DNA of 64,000 bases from Halapricum hydrolyticum (lineage in GTDB: Archaea > Halobacteriota > Halobacteria > Halobacteriales > Haloarculaceae). Position numbers and translations under genes: made by a program. Within the stretch, counting starts at the first letter, position 1. The number at the start of each line of letters is the position of its first letter. Location of the stretch: assembly GCF_025517535.1 (NCBI RefSeq), contig NZ_JAOPKC010000012.1, positions 1 through 64,000 on the forward strand, written 5' to 3'. The notes under the pieces were generated by a model that did no database searches, was not told where the DNA came from, and saw nothing but the letters and a program-made list of their open reading frames with translations. Shown here piece after piece: positions 52,517 through 61,934 of this stretch.

Positions 52517-52531
52517 GGGTTCCCGCCCGTC

Positions 52532-52744
52532 TCATCGTCGGCGCCACGTGGCGTTGAGAATATACCCGAGGAGGACGCCAGCATACAGCAGGAGCGCGCT
52601 CCCGTCGATCCGATCGATACTGACGAGGTAGGCGAGGCCCGCGAAGACGAGAAGGACGACGAGTGCGGCCGTGGCCTGCAAGGCCATCGTATAGACCTGC
52701 TTGCTCGTATCCCGGGCGCGCTCTCGGTGTGTCTGTTCGGCCAT
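52532..52744 (-). CDS. Small two-helix membrane protein
   Basis: A 70-residue protein with a charged N-terminus (MAEQTHRERARDTSKQVY) and two hydrophobic helices (residues ~20-42 and ~48-65). The ATG at 52744 gives a normal N-terminus. Function unknown. Confidence 0.72.
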   Translation of the reverse strand: MAEQTHRERARDTSKQVYTMALQATAALVVLLVFAGLAYLVSIDRIDGSALLLYAGVLLGYILNATWRRR

Positions 52745-53144
52745 GTACAGTCCTGTCACGCTGGACGGGTAGTTATTACTTCGATACACGCAGTAAGCCC
52801 TCTCGTTGCTGGTGCTGTCCACTGTGGTCTACGCCAGCTGCCGAACGGCCACCGCTTCGACCAGTGATCAAGCAGCATGTCGATGCAGAACTCGTGTAAT
52901 CGCCAGTAGGATGATATTACCGGCCGATTTCGACAGTTCTACCTATCGTATGTAGTTCTTACCTGGGCCGGCGCGCAGTAAGAGTATCATACCCGATCGC
53001 AGATCGATCAAGTGACGGAGATCATCAAATATCGCTATCCGGGAATATATAATATGTATCTGGTATCTATCTGGAACGGAAATTGACCATACCACTACTG
53101 AACGGGCGAGAAGAGTTTTACGAGAATGGTTCTCCTACCAATCC
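52745..53144. other. Intergenic region with promoter of the exported beta-helix protein
   Basis: No protein gene is visible in these 400 bases. The second half is AT-rich; ATATATAATATGTATC at 53044-53059 is a strong TATA candidate but is ~90 bases from the ATG at 53145, implying a leader or a further promoter. Confidence 0.45.
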
Positions 53145-55502
53145 ATGGCAGACAGGTACGGTAATCATACGCCATACGACGAGACAGAGAGTGACACGAA
53201 AGATAATACTACCCGCTTCAACGCGAGGGGGAATGAAGACCCTACCGGCAGTAACAGTGACCTACAGCGCCGCTCGCTTCTGAAGCTGATCGGTTCGGCC
53301 TCAGTTGCGGCAGCAGTTCCGGGACTGTCCAGTGTCGCGTCTGCGGAGACGACGTACAACGGGATCACTTTCGATCGAGTGGTCGACGCGGTCGACGATC
53401 TGGGCATGGACCCCACGGGGAGCGAACCGATCGATTCTGCCTACGAGAGTGCGCTCGAAACGGGAACACTCATCGAGTTCCCGCCTGGCAAGTATCTGCT
53501 CGAAGACGACCACTACATCTCGGACGTCTCACGGTTCGGCGTCCGCGGACTCGGCAATCATCGTCGGGACGTACAGTTCCTTCCGGAGAAAGGATCGGCG
53601 ATCGGGTTCTTCGAGGGGGGCGGACCGGGCCCGTACACGGTCGAGAACGTCTCGTTCCACGATCGGGACGACGAGGTATCGATGATGTTTCTCGACATCC
53701 GATCGAACAAAGGCGTGTACGTCAACAACATCGAATTCCTCGGAGTGACTCCGCTGGACGACAAAAACGGCCACTCGCTCGCGGTCGACGTCTGGGATCA
53801 GGACGCCGTCGGGATCTGGGAGAACGTCTACGCTGGCCTCGACAAGCCGGCAGTAGAGGCCGATTACCCTGACGGTGTGGCCTTCTTCCGCGCCGGTGTG
53901 GGCCACAAGGGCGAGGTTATCCTCCGGGACTCCGTGATCCACGAGCGCAACTCCGCTGCGACTCGGCTGACGGCTGGGCCCGGCGTGACGACCCTCGAGA
54001 ACGTGGAGTTCGTCAACAACCAGAACGCGAACATCCGCTTCGGTGCCGGCGATCACCCCTCGAAGGTCTCCAGCGCGACCGGCTGTTACGTCAAGGTCGA
54101 CGGGTCCCGCCACTCCGCCGACGCCATCCGCGTCGACGCGAGTGACAACGGATACACCGGGGCGGTCTTTCGTGACATCGAGATCGAGTGGACCAAAGAA
54201 GCGGGCCGTGGTGTCATCGCCCTGCCCGGGTGGGGCGGTCACGGGAGCGCGGAGTTCTACGGCTGCACCGTCCACAACGACGGCGGGAAGACGCTGACTG
54301 TCAACGCGGATTCGGTGTCGCCCGACGACGACGCGGTCGTATTCGAGAACTGTTCGTTTACCGGTTCCGGGCGTGGCTTCGACGCGGCGGACCGCGACGG
54401 GAGCGTCATCCGCGACTCCTGTATCGACATGCCGAACGCGTCGATCGAAACCTTCGACACGGAGAACGTCTCGAACGGCGGGTGCGGCGAAGACACCAAC
54501 GGAGGACCGTCGGCGTCGATCACGGTGACGGACAAGACCGACCTCACGGTCGAGCTCTCGGGTTCGGACTCCACGGACAGTGACGGCGCTATCGTCGCCT
54601 ACGACTGGGAGGTCAACGGCAGTTCCGCCCAGGGTGAGTCAGTTTCACATACCTTCGACTCCGGGGGGACCTACAGCGTCACGCTGGTCGTCGAGGACGA
54701 CGACGGTGCGACCGATTCGACGACGACGGAGGTGTCTGTCAGCGAGACCGCTCTGGAGAAGCACCTGGAGATCCGCGGAACCGGTATCACCACCGAGTAC
54801 GCCTTCGAGGTGAGCGAACAGCTGCAACCCGTCTCCGGGACCATCGAGAAGTGGGACGATGTCTCGGGCACGAGCGCCACGGGCTACGTCACTGAAACCA
54901 GCCACAGCGACGAGTTCACCTTCGACGGCGAGATCACGTCCTTCGAGTTCCTCGAGGGCGAGGCCGACGTCTTCCTCGACGGCGCGCAGATCGACCCGAC
55001 CATGGATCGACTCGAGATCCGGGGGACCGGCACCACCACCGAGTACGCCTTCGAGGTGAGCGAACAGCTGCAACCCGTCTCCGGGACCATCGAGAAGTGG
55101 GACGATGTCTCGGGCACGAGCGCCACGGGCTACGTCACTGAAACCAGTCACAGCGACGAGTTCTGGCTCGAGGGCGAGATCACGTCCTTCGAGTTCCTCG
55201 AGGGCCACGCAGAGGTCTATCGGAACGGCGACCGGATCTACCCGACGGAGAGCACACTGACGATTCAGGGAACCGGCACGCCCACGGAGTACGCCGTCGA
55301 GGTCGGCGGCGAGATCGAGGGCGTCTCGGACACTATCGAAGGCTGGGACGACGTCTCCAGTGACACCGCGAACGGCTGGGTCACCAACTCCTCGCACGTC
55401 GACAAGTTCACCTTTACCGGCGAACTGACGAGCGTCGAGTTCCTGCAAGGCGAAGCCGACGTCTTCGTCGACGGCGAACAGGTCGACGTCTCGACGATCT
55501 GA
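53145..55502 (+). CDS. Tat-exported beta-helix protein with PKD domain and three C-terminal repeats
   Basis: A 785-residue secreted protein. A Tat signal (RRSLLKLIGSASVAAAVPG, residues ~42-60) is set after an unusually long acidic N-region. Residues ~75-450 form a right-handed parallel beta-helix of the pectate-lyase type (repeated short Asn/Gly/Val-rich strands). A PKD domain follows (~456-535, with DWEVNGSSAQGESVSHTF). Three tandem 82-residue repeats of a beta-rich module (starting LEIRGTGITTEYAFEV) end at the stop. The first two repeats are nearly identical at DNA level, so the duplication is recent. It may bind or cleave polysaccharide, but no catalytic triad was verified. Confidence 0.88.
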   Translation: MADRYGNHTPYDETESDTKDNTTRFNARGNEDPTGSNSDLQRRSLLKLIGSASVAAAVPGLSSVASAETTYNGITFDRVVDAVDDLGMDPTGSEPIDSAYESALETGTLIEFPPGKYLLEDDHYISDVSRFGVRGLGNHRRDVQFLPEKGSAIGFFEGGGPGPYTVENVSFHDRDDEVSMMFLDIRSNKGVYVNNIEFLGVTPLDDKNGHSLAVDVWDQDAVGIWENVYAGLDKPAVEADYPDGVAFFRAGVGHKGEVILRDSVIHERNSAATRLTAGPGVTTLENVEFVNNQNANIRFGAGDHPSKVSSATGCYVKVDGSRHSADAIRVDASDNGYTGAVFRDIEIEWTKEAGRGVIALPGWGGHGSAEFYGCTVHNDGGKTLTVNADSVSPDDDAVVFENCSFTGSGRGFDAADRDGSVIRDSCIDMPNASIETFDTENVSNGGCGEDTNGGPSASITVTDKTDLTVELSGSDSTDSDGAIVAYDWEVNGSSAQGESVSHTFDSGGTYSVTLVVEDDDGATDSTTTEVSVSETALEKHLEIRGTGITTEYAFEVSEQLQPVSGTIEKWDDVSGTSATGYVTETSHSDEFTFDGEITSFEFLEGEADVFLDGAQIDPTMDRLEIRGTGTTTEYAFEVSEQLQPVSGTIEKWDDVSGTSATGYVTETSHSDEFWLEGEITSFEFLEGHAEVYRNGDRIYPTESTLTIQGTGTPTEYAVEVGGEIEGVSDTIEGWDDVSSDTANGWVTNSSHVDKFTFTGELTSVEFLQGEADVFVDGEQVDVSTI
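54765..55502 (+). repeat. Three tandem 246-bp coding repeats
   Basis: Units start at 54765, 55011 and 55257, each 246 bp, and the last includes the stop codon. Units 1 and 2 are almost identical over most of their length; unit 3 is much more diverged. Confidence 0.9.
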
Positions 55503-55529
55503 TTCCGTCGCCGAGGGCGTCAGCCGCCA

Positions 55530-56129
55530 TCACACACCGAGCCACTCGTCGTTGCTGACCTGATAGCCGTTCGCCCGGCAGTACTTCGCCGCCCGCCGGC
55601 GCACGTCGCGTGATCCCGGGAGTTTGCCCTTCTTGTCGATCTGTTCTACGACCCAGTCCCGGACCACCGAGATGCCCTCGTCGTCGTCGACGGCGTCGAT
55701 CGCCTGCAGTTCCAGAAAGGTCCGCTCGTAGGCCTCCCCCTGAGACGTACGAAAGTCCGCCTGTTCAATCCCTTCAGCCGCCTCGACGATCCGTTTCATA
55801 GCCGAAGCGATCGTCGGCCGCTGGACCCGCGTCCGGACGGCGGCTGGCGACTCGAAGGTCTCGACATCCGTCTCCGGGAGCAGTTCGGCGACGGTGTAGA
55901 CGCCGGTCTCGGCTTCGATCTGCCGATCACCGACCGTCTCGACGATCTCTGCCCCCGTTGCCGGGAACGCTACCGTGTCCAGCTCCGTCTCGAAGAAGGC
56001 GAGCGTGGAGGTATCGACCGGGGGTTCGGGTTCGTCCCCGCGCTGTAGTTCCGCCTCGATCTCCCGTTCTCGCTGTCTCTGTCCCTCTCGATCCGCTTGG
56101 TTTTCTCTGCCGCTTTTGTCGTCTGCCAT
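55530..56129 (-). CDS. Conserved haloarchaeal hypothetical protein (DUF5789-like)
   Basis: A 199-residue acidic protein. An N-terminal charged region (residues 1-35) precedes a domain resembling DUF5789 (FPATGAEIVETVGDRQI, TVAELLPETDVETFESPAAV), followed by a helical part. The assignment comes from pattern memory. It lies 33 bases upstream of the glmS stop on the same strand's other side, separate from the beta-helix gene it converges with. Confidence 0.68.
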   Translation of the reverse strand: MADDKSGRENQADREGQRQREREIEAELQRGDEPEPPVDTSTLAFFETELDTVAFPATGAEIVETVGDRQIEAETGVYTVAELLPETDVETFESPAAVRTRVQRPTIASAMKRIVEAAEGIEQADFRTSQGEAYERTFLELQAIDAVDDDEGISVVRDWVVEQIDKKGKLPGSRDVRRRAAKYCRANGYQVSNDEWLGV

Positions 56130-56162
56130 ATTGTTGTAGTATCGCGATCAGTCTGTAGGCGA

Positions 56163-57974
56163 TTACTCGACGGTCACGCTCTTCGCGAGGTTGCGCGGTT
56201 TGTCGATGGAGCGCCCCATCTCGTTGGCGGCGTGGTAGGCGATCAGCTGGAGCTGGACGTTCGCGAGCGCAGCGACCAGATCCGGATGCGTCGCGGGGAC
56301 AGGGAGGAACTCGTCGGCCGTCTGTGCGAGTTGCGACGCCGTGCGTGGTCCGACGGCGACGACTGGTCCGCCGCGGGTCTGGATCTCCCGGACGTTGCTC
56401 TCGAGCCGGTTCAAGTGCTGGCCCGTACCGATGGCGAATACCGGCGTCTCCGAAGTCACGAGCGCCAGTGGACCGTGTTTCAGTTCTCCCGCGGCGAATC
56501 CTTCGGCGTGTTCGTAAGTGATCTCCTTGAATTTCAGGGCACCCTCCAGGGCGACCGAGAAGGCGCTCCCGCGGCCGATGAAGAAGTGACCGTTGTCACC
56601 GAGGCAGCGTCGGCTGACGTCTTTCGCGTCGGTGGTTTCGATCACCGACTCGACGTTCTCCGGGAGTGATTCGAGCGCGCGCAGGCGCTGCTCGTGGCCC
56701 TCGGTCGGCTCACCGGTGACGTCCCGAACGAGCCGCTCCCCGAGGAGGACCAGCGTCGCGACCTGCGAGGAGAACGTCTTGGTGGCGGCGACGCCGATCT
56801 CGGGCCCGGCACGGATGAACAGCGCGTCGTCACACGTGCGGGCGGCGGTGGATCCGATCACGTTCGTCAGCGCGAGCGTCCGCGCGCCACGGTCCCGGGC
56901 GCTCTGCAGCGCTTCCAGGGTGTCTGCCGTCTCACCGGACTGGGTGACACCGATCACCAGCGTGTCCTCGCCGACGGGGGCAGGATAAGCGGCGTACTCG
57001 CTGGCGATGAACGTGTCGGCGTCGATCCCCCAGTCCGAGAGCAGTCGCTCGCCGTACATCCCCGCGTGATAGGAGGTTCCACAGGCGACGAACTGGACGT
57101 TCGAGACGTCCTCGAACGACCCCGGTGGGAAGTCGTCGAGAACGACGTCGTCGCCGTCGATCCGTCCGTGCAACGTCTGTCGGAGAGCCATCGGCTGCTC
57201 GTGGATCTCCTTGAGCATGTAGTGGTCGTAACTCCCCTTCTCGGCGTCTTCGGGATCCCAATCGACGGTCTCGACCGAACGGGAGACGGGGGTACCGTCG
57301 ACGTCGGTGATCCGGTAGCTCCTGGGCGTGATCACAGCGATGTCGTTGTCCTCCAGATAGACGACGCGGTCGGTGAACTCCAGGAACGCGGGGACGTCAC
57401 TGGCCAGGTAATTCGCCGACTGACCGTCTCCGATTACCAGCGGCGAGCCGTCCCGGGTCGCGTACACCGTTGGATCGCCGTCGACCAGCAGCGCGATGGC
57501 GTAGCTCCCGTCGAGCTGGTCGACCGCGTCGCGGAAGGCGGACTCGGGGTCCTGGCCCGCGGCGAGTCGCTCCTCGACGAGGTGGGGGATCACTTCCGTG
57601 TCGGTGTCGCTGGTGAACTCGTGGCCGCGATCCTGCAGTCCCTCACGGAGTTCGGTGTAGTTCTCGATGATCCCGTTGTGGACGGCCGCGACCCGCCCGT
57701 GACAGCCGGTGTGTGGGTGGGCGTTGTCGTCAGTCGGCGGGCCGTGTGTACTCCAGCGCGTGTGGCCGATACCGACCGGCCCGTCGACGTTACCCGCGGC
57801 GAGTTCGGACTGCAGCTCCGAAACCTGGCCTTCACGCTTGTTGATCTCGATGCCTGTCCCGTTCTGGATGGCGATACCCGCCGAATCGTACCCGCGGTAT
57901 TCGAGGTTCTGGAGTGAGGTCAGCAGCGCGTCGAGCGAGTCGTCTCTCCCGATCCGGGCAGTGATCCCACACAT
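56163..57974 (-). CDS. glmS: Glutamine-fructose-6-phosphate aminotransferase (isomerizing)
   Basis: A 603-residue enzyme. CGITARIGRDDS provides the N-terminal catalytic Cys of the glutaminase domain (residues ~1-220, with GIGHTRWSTHGPPTDDNAHPH). Two SIS isomerase domains follow (FVACGTSYHAGMYGE, TQSGETADTLEAL, GRGSAFSVALEGALKFKE). It makes glucosamine-6-phosphate for UDP-GlcNAc, feeding surface glycans, which fits the sugar-related genes downstream. Confidence 0.95.
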   Translation of the reverse strand: MCGITARIGRDDSLDALLTSLQNLEYRGYDSAGIAIQNGTGIEINKREGQVSELQSELAAGNVDGPVGIGHTRWSTHGPPTDDNAHPHTGCHGRVAAVHNGIIENYTELREGLQDRGHEFTSDTDTEVIPHLVEERLAAGQDPESAFRDAVDQLDGSYAIALLVDGDPTVYATRDGSPLVIGDGQSANYLASDVPAFLEFTDRVVYLEDNDIAVITPRSYRITDVDGTPVSRSVETVDWDPEDAEKGSYDHYMLKEIHEQPMALRQTLHGRIDGDDVVLDDFPPGSFEDVSNVQFVACGTSYHAGMYGERLLSDWGIDADTFIASEYAAYPAPVGEDTLVIGVTQSGETADTLEALQSARDRGARTLALTNVIGSTAARTCDDALFIRAGPEIGVAATKTFSSQVATLVLLGERLVRDVTGEPTEGHEQRLRALESLPENVESVIETTDAKDVSRRCLGDNGHFFIGRGSAFSVALEGALKFKEITYEHAEGFAAGELKHGPLALVTSETPVFAIGTGQHLNRLESNVREIQTRGGPVVAVGPRTASQLAQTADEFLPVPATHPDLVAALANVQLQLIAYHAANEMGRSIDKPRNLAKSVTVE

Positions 57975-58394
57975 CAGATCGACACCCCCGACGTGATGGC
58001 GGACACGTCCCCAGCCACTTCAGTGTGATGTGATAGCCAATACGACCGCCAGTGAGCGTTCGAACCGGACGGCCGTTTCGAGTGATAGGTCTGTGACGAA
58101 CGTTGCACCGGGTTACTTCCAGGCGCGAGTTGCACACGGGTTCGGAAGGTAGCGCTGCGAGTCGTGGTCACACGCATTGGATCACGATTCGCGTTTCTGA
58201 GGCGCATACAGACAGACGGTTCAATATTCTCTTTGTTATGAACGGGCTTGTGGGGCTGAGGTCGGCTGGTCCGCCGATAATCGATGTTTACCGTTCTCCG
58301 TCACAGCGAGGATCGGACTGGAGTCGCTGGCCGCTGTCGTCGGTGCCGTGTGTGTTCCCTGTGGCGAAGACAGTCATCTGCTACCACTGCCGAC
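57975..58394. other. Intergenic region upstream of glmS
   Basis: No convincing gene in 420 bases. The longest open frames are Arg-rich, without coding character. It must hold the glmS promoter near 57975-58030; no clear TATA box is visible. Confidence 0.5.
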
Positions 58395-59336
58395 TCACTC
58401 TGCGTAGCCGAGCTGTCGGAGCCGGTCACGAACGACGTCGTCTTCGATGTCTGCCGTGTCGCTTTCGGGGGGTTCGGCGACGATCGTCCGCCGCGGCCCC
58501 GACTCGTACTCCAGCCAGGGGACACGGACGAGTTCAGGGGTGTATACGCCAGGTGGATGTCCCCACTCGCGGATCGGCAGCGGCCAGGACCGCTCGCCGA
58601 GCATATTGCCGTGGTCAGACGTCACGACCGTCTTTCCCGACAGTTCGTCGAGCAGTTGCTGGACGTACGGAACGACCAGATCGAAGTTCGCCCGGTAGGC
58701 GTCGACAATTGTCTCGGGGTCGATGTCGGCCGATTTGTACATCATCTCGTTCCAGATATCGGTCGTGATCTCGGTCGGGTCAGGTACGGTCTGTTTGTCC
58801 AGTTCCGTATCGGACGCGATAAACGGGTAGTGCGGTTGCATGAAGTGGACGACGAGTCGTTTCTGGGGGTATTGCTCCGCGGCGTCGAGTGCGTACTCGA
58901 CCATCGTCTCCGGATGGACGGAGTTCGACTCCTCGTCCCAGCCGTCCTCCTGCCAGACGTTGACCACGGCGTGAAACTCCGGATTGTATCTCTCGGGGTA
59001 CCCACGCTGGAGGATCGGACTCGCGGTCACGTAGACGGTGTCCGTCAGGTCCCGTTCGTGGAAGTTCCCCCGGATGAACTCGGAGGTGTGGGCCGCCCGT
59101 GACTCGCGCGCGCGCAATGTTCCTGGGAGCGTGGACCGCTCCGCGAAGAGATCGTATCGGCACGCGTCGAGGACGATCAGCGTGTCCCAGTCCTCGGCGA
59201 CGACGTCGATGCCGTCGTGGTTGAACGAGCGTCTGTAGCCGCGCGTGTAGTACAGTCGGTTCACCTCTCTCACGAGGAGGTTCGGGCTCTCGATGGCCCA
59301 CGTGAGTGCCTGTTTGAGTTGCCGTGTGGAGATCAT
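58395..59336 (-). CDS. Sulfatase-like hydrolase (AP superfamily)
   Basis: A 313-residue protein. WDTLIVLDACRYDLF (~residues 48-62) provides the metal-binding Asp and nucleophile region of the sulfatase fold, QPHYPFIA and VVTSDHGNMLGER the later metal ligands. It is shorter than classical arylsulfatases (~450) and has no signal peptide. Haloarchaeal relatives often sit in surface polysaccharide clusters; here it is divergent from two ATP-grasp genes. The start at 59336 was preferred over one 30 bases upstream. Confidence 0.82.
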   Translation of the reverse strand: MISTRQLKQALTWAIESPNLLVREVNRLYYTRGYRRSFNHDGIDVVAEDWDTLIVLDACRYDLFAERSTLPGTLRARESRAAHTSEFIRGNFHERDLTDTVYVTASPILQRGYPERYNPEFHAVVNVWQEDGWDEESNSVHPETMVEYALDAAEQYPQKRLVVHFMQPHYPFIASDTELDKQTVPDPTEITTDIWNEMMYKSADIDPETIVDAYRANFDLVVPYVQQLLDELSGKTVVTSDHGNMLGERSWPLPIREWGHPPGVYTPELVRVPWLEYESGPRRTIVAEPPESDTADIEDDVVRDRLRQLGYAE

Positions 59337-59492
59337 GCAGTTGCTGTCGGTCGAGGATAGCGTCACAGCCGTGTTGTAAGCTGTTTGCTACCATCGGATC
59401 GATCCAGTAGTACTCGTATTCCGTCGTGACAGCCCGCCGTCGCGGGTGAATGGGGATCATAACAACGCCTGCGGGATCCAACGTCGTCGACA

Positions 59493-60578
59493 ATGGGGTT
59501 GCGCACACTTCTCGAGTCGGTCCGCTCGGCCCTCGCGACCGAGATTCGAGGGGTCGAACAGCCCGGTCTCACGTGGGAGCGTCGGTTGTGGCTCTACCGG
59601 CACGGGTTTCTCTCCTCGAAAGACGCCATCTGGGATCTCACACCCGGGACTGTAGAGCAGTACCTGTCGGACGTCGAGTACCGCCGGGTCAGGGGTATCG
59701 ACGATCCCTATACAGAAGCCCTGGCGAACAAATTGCTGTTTCACCTGCTCGTTTCGCCGACGCACGACCACCTCCTCGCAGACATCCACGGAGTCGTCAT
59801 GGACGGCACGTTCGTCGATGTCCCGGGGATCCCGGAAACCGATTCGTTCGAACAGTTCCTCGAGAGACTGGCGGACGCCCCCGCCATCGCGAAACCCATA
59901 CAGGCCGCCAGGGGTGACGAGATACAGCGAATCGACAGACTGGACGGACAACTCCGTCTCGACGGTCGCCCGATCGAACGGACGACCCTGTACGAGACGC
60001 TGATCGAGGGCCGGGACCGACTCCTCACCGAACACGTCAGCCAGGCCGAGTACGCGGCACGTATCGCCCCGGACTCGACGAACACGATCCGGTTTCTCAC
60101 GATGATCGATCCCGAAACCGGTGAGCCGTTCGTCGCCAGAGCGGTCCATCGATTCGGGACACCTTCGAGCGGACATATCGACAACTGGGGGGCGGGCGGG
60201 CTCAGCGCCGAAATCGATCCCGATACCGGGACGCTGAGCAGGGCTGTGGCGAACTCACACAGTGAGACGACCGTCGAGGGCTGGAACGACAGTCACCCCG
60301 AGACCGGGACCCAGATCGCCGACTGCACCGTCCCCGGATGGGAGCAGATCAACGCGTCCGTCCGCGAACTCGCCGGGACGTACGGCCGGCTGTGGCCACA
60401 CGTGGGCTGGGACGTCGTCGTCCGGGACGACGCGGGGTCCGTCACGGTGCTCGAAGGGGATCCACAGTCGGTCGACGCAGACATACAGGCACACGGTCCG
60501 CTCCTCGCTGACGACCGCGTGCGCCGGTTCTATCGACACCACGGCGTTCTCGCGTCCGAACGGAGGGGGATCGCGTGA
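59493..60578 (+). CDS. Sugar-transfer-associated ATP-grasp protein
   Basis: A 361-residue protein of the ATPgrasp_ST type: FLSSKDAIWDLT at the N-terminus, the Lys-containing IAKPIQAARGDEIQRI region (~residues 132-148), NTIRFLTMID (~203) and VGWDVVVRDDAGSVTVLEGDP (~305-325), giving the acidic metal-binding end. It probably ligates an amino acid or similar group to a sugar or lipid carrier in glycan assembly. It is followed by a second ATP-grasp gene with overlapping start. Confidence 0.82.
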   Translation: MGLRTLLESVRSALATEIRGVEQPGLTWERRLWLYRHGFLSSKDAIWDLTPGTVEQYLSDVEYRRVRGIDDPYTEALANKLLFHLLVSPTHDHLLADIHGVVMDGTFVDVPGIPETDSFEQFLERLADAPAIAKPIQAARGDEIQRIDRLDGQLRLDGRPIERTTLYETLIEGRDRLLTEHVSQAEYAARIAPDSTNTIRFLTMIDPETGEPFVARAVHRFGTPSSGHIDNWGAGGLSAEIDPDTGTLSRAVANSHSETTVEGWNDSHPETGTQIADCTVPGWEQINASVRELAGTYGRLWPHVGWDVVVRDDAGSVTVLEGDPQSVDADIQAHGPLLADDRVRRFYRHHGVLASERRGIA

Positions 60579-61804
60579 CCTCTCGGGACAGTACCGACGG
60601 CGTTCTCGTCCTGGATAGCGACACGCAGTGTGCGATGAGCGTGATCCGATCGCTGGGTAGCAAACACGTGCCCATCACCGCTGGCGGCCGCTCCCGATGG
60701 TCGCTGGGGATGTTCTCGCGGTATAGCGACGAGACGTACGTCCACCCTGATCCCGACTCGGATCATACGGCGTTCGTCGATCACCTCGTCGATCACCTGC
60801 ATCGGTCCGACTACGTCGCCGTTATTCCGGCCGCCGATCACTCCTCGCTCATCCTCTCACGGTACAAGGAACGGATCGAGCGGACGGGGACGACTGTCGC
60901 CGTCGAAGACTGGGAGACGTTCGACCGGGCGTTCGACAAGGGAAAACTCGCGGACGCGCTCGCCTCGATCGACGTGCCGACGCCGGAGACGTACAGTCCG
61001 ACCGATATGAACGACGTCGCTGCGATCGCGGACGAGATCGAATACCCGGCGCTGGTCAAGCCCCGTTGCAAGAGCCACCTTCACGACACCGGCTATACGG
61101 TGACGCTCGTCGGTGACGAGAACTACGTCCACTCGCCCGCGGAGCTGCGACGAACCTATCGGCGGCTCAGCCGCGAACAGGACCACGCGGAGGGGCGCTA
61201 TCCCATCGTCCAGGAGTACGTGCCGGGAACGACGACCACGACGGTCGCGCTCGCGGACGGCGGTGACGTACTGACGTACTTCCAGGAGGAGCGACTCCGG
61301 ACCTACCCCGCCTCGGGCGGGAACTCGGCGCTGCTGGCAGCGGTTCGCGAGCCGACGATGCTCGAATACACCGAGCGCGTGCTCGACCGCCTCGACTGGA
61401 CGGGGCCGGTAATGGTGGAGTTTATGCGGACGCCGGACGGGGAGTTCTACGTCATCGAGGTCAACGGCAGATACTGGGGCTCGCTCCCGTTCGCCGTCGA
61501 GAGCGGCGTGGACATCCCGTGGTTCCACTATCTCCTGCTCAGGGGCCTCGATCCGTCACCGCTGATCGACGTCGGGGCCTATCGGACCGACATTCTCCAG
61601 CGCCGATTGCTCTACGAGGACCTCAAATGGCTCGGAGAGCACCTCGCCAGTGGTCACCTCGGGGCACTTGTCCCGTTCGTTCGTTCGTTTGGAACGACGC
61701 ACCACACGTTCGTCTCTCTCGACGATCCGGTTCCGACCGTCGGTGCGCTCCTGCAGGGTGCCTATCTGGCTACACAGTCGATACGACAACATATTCTTCC
61801 ATAG
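60575..61804 (+). CDS. ATP-grasp ligase
   Basis: A 409-residue protein. A preATP-grasp Rossmann-like domain occupies residues ~1-110, then the ATP-grasp lobes with ALVKPRCKSH (~163-172), VQEYVPG (~210) and MVEFMRTPDGEFYVIEVNGRYWGSLPFA (~285-312), which carry the Glu and Asn metal ligands. It starts at GTG inside the stop of the preceding gene. Probably acts with it on a shared substrate. Confidence 0.85.
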   Translation: MTSRDSTDGVLVLDSDTQCAMSVIRSLGSKHVPITAGGRSRWSLGMFSRYSDETYVHPDPDSDHTAFVDHLVDHLHRSDYVAVIPAADHSSLILSRYKERIERTGTTVAVEDWETFDRAFDKGKLADALASIDVPTPETYSPTDMNDVAAIADEIEYPALVKPRCKSHLHDTGYTVTLVGDENYVHSPAELRRTYRRLSREQDHAEGRYPIVQEYVPGTTTTTVALADGGDVLTYFQEERLRTYPASGGNSALLAAVREPTMLEYTERVLDRLDWTGPVMVEFMRTPDGEFYVIEVNGRYWGSLPFAVESGVDIPWFHYLLLRGLDPSPLIDVGAYRTDILQRRLLYEDLKWLGEHLASGHLGALVPFVRSFGTTHHTFVSLDDPVPTVGALLQGAYLATQSIRQHILP

Positions 61805-61934
61805 CGAGAAATCCGCCGTAAATAGTTTGTTGCTAGGTAACATAATAACACATCTCGCGTTGAACACCAGCGAGAGGATCTCCAATGCGCTGGCCGACAC
61901 CCATGTCCAATATTGTGATGCGGATGCTAGAGCA

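Noticed and set aside
53529..55448. Long minus-strand frames over the beta-helix gene
   Set aside because: They mirror the tandem repeats of the true gene and lack any domain.
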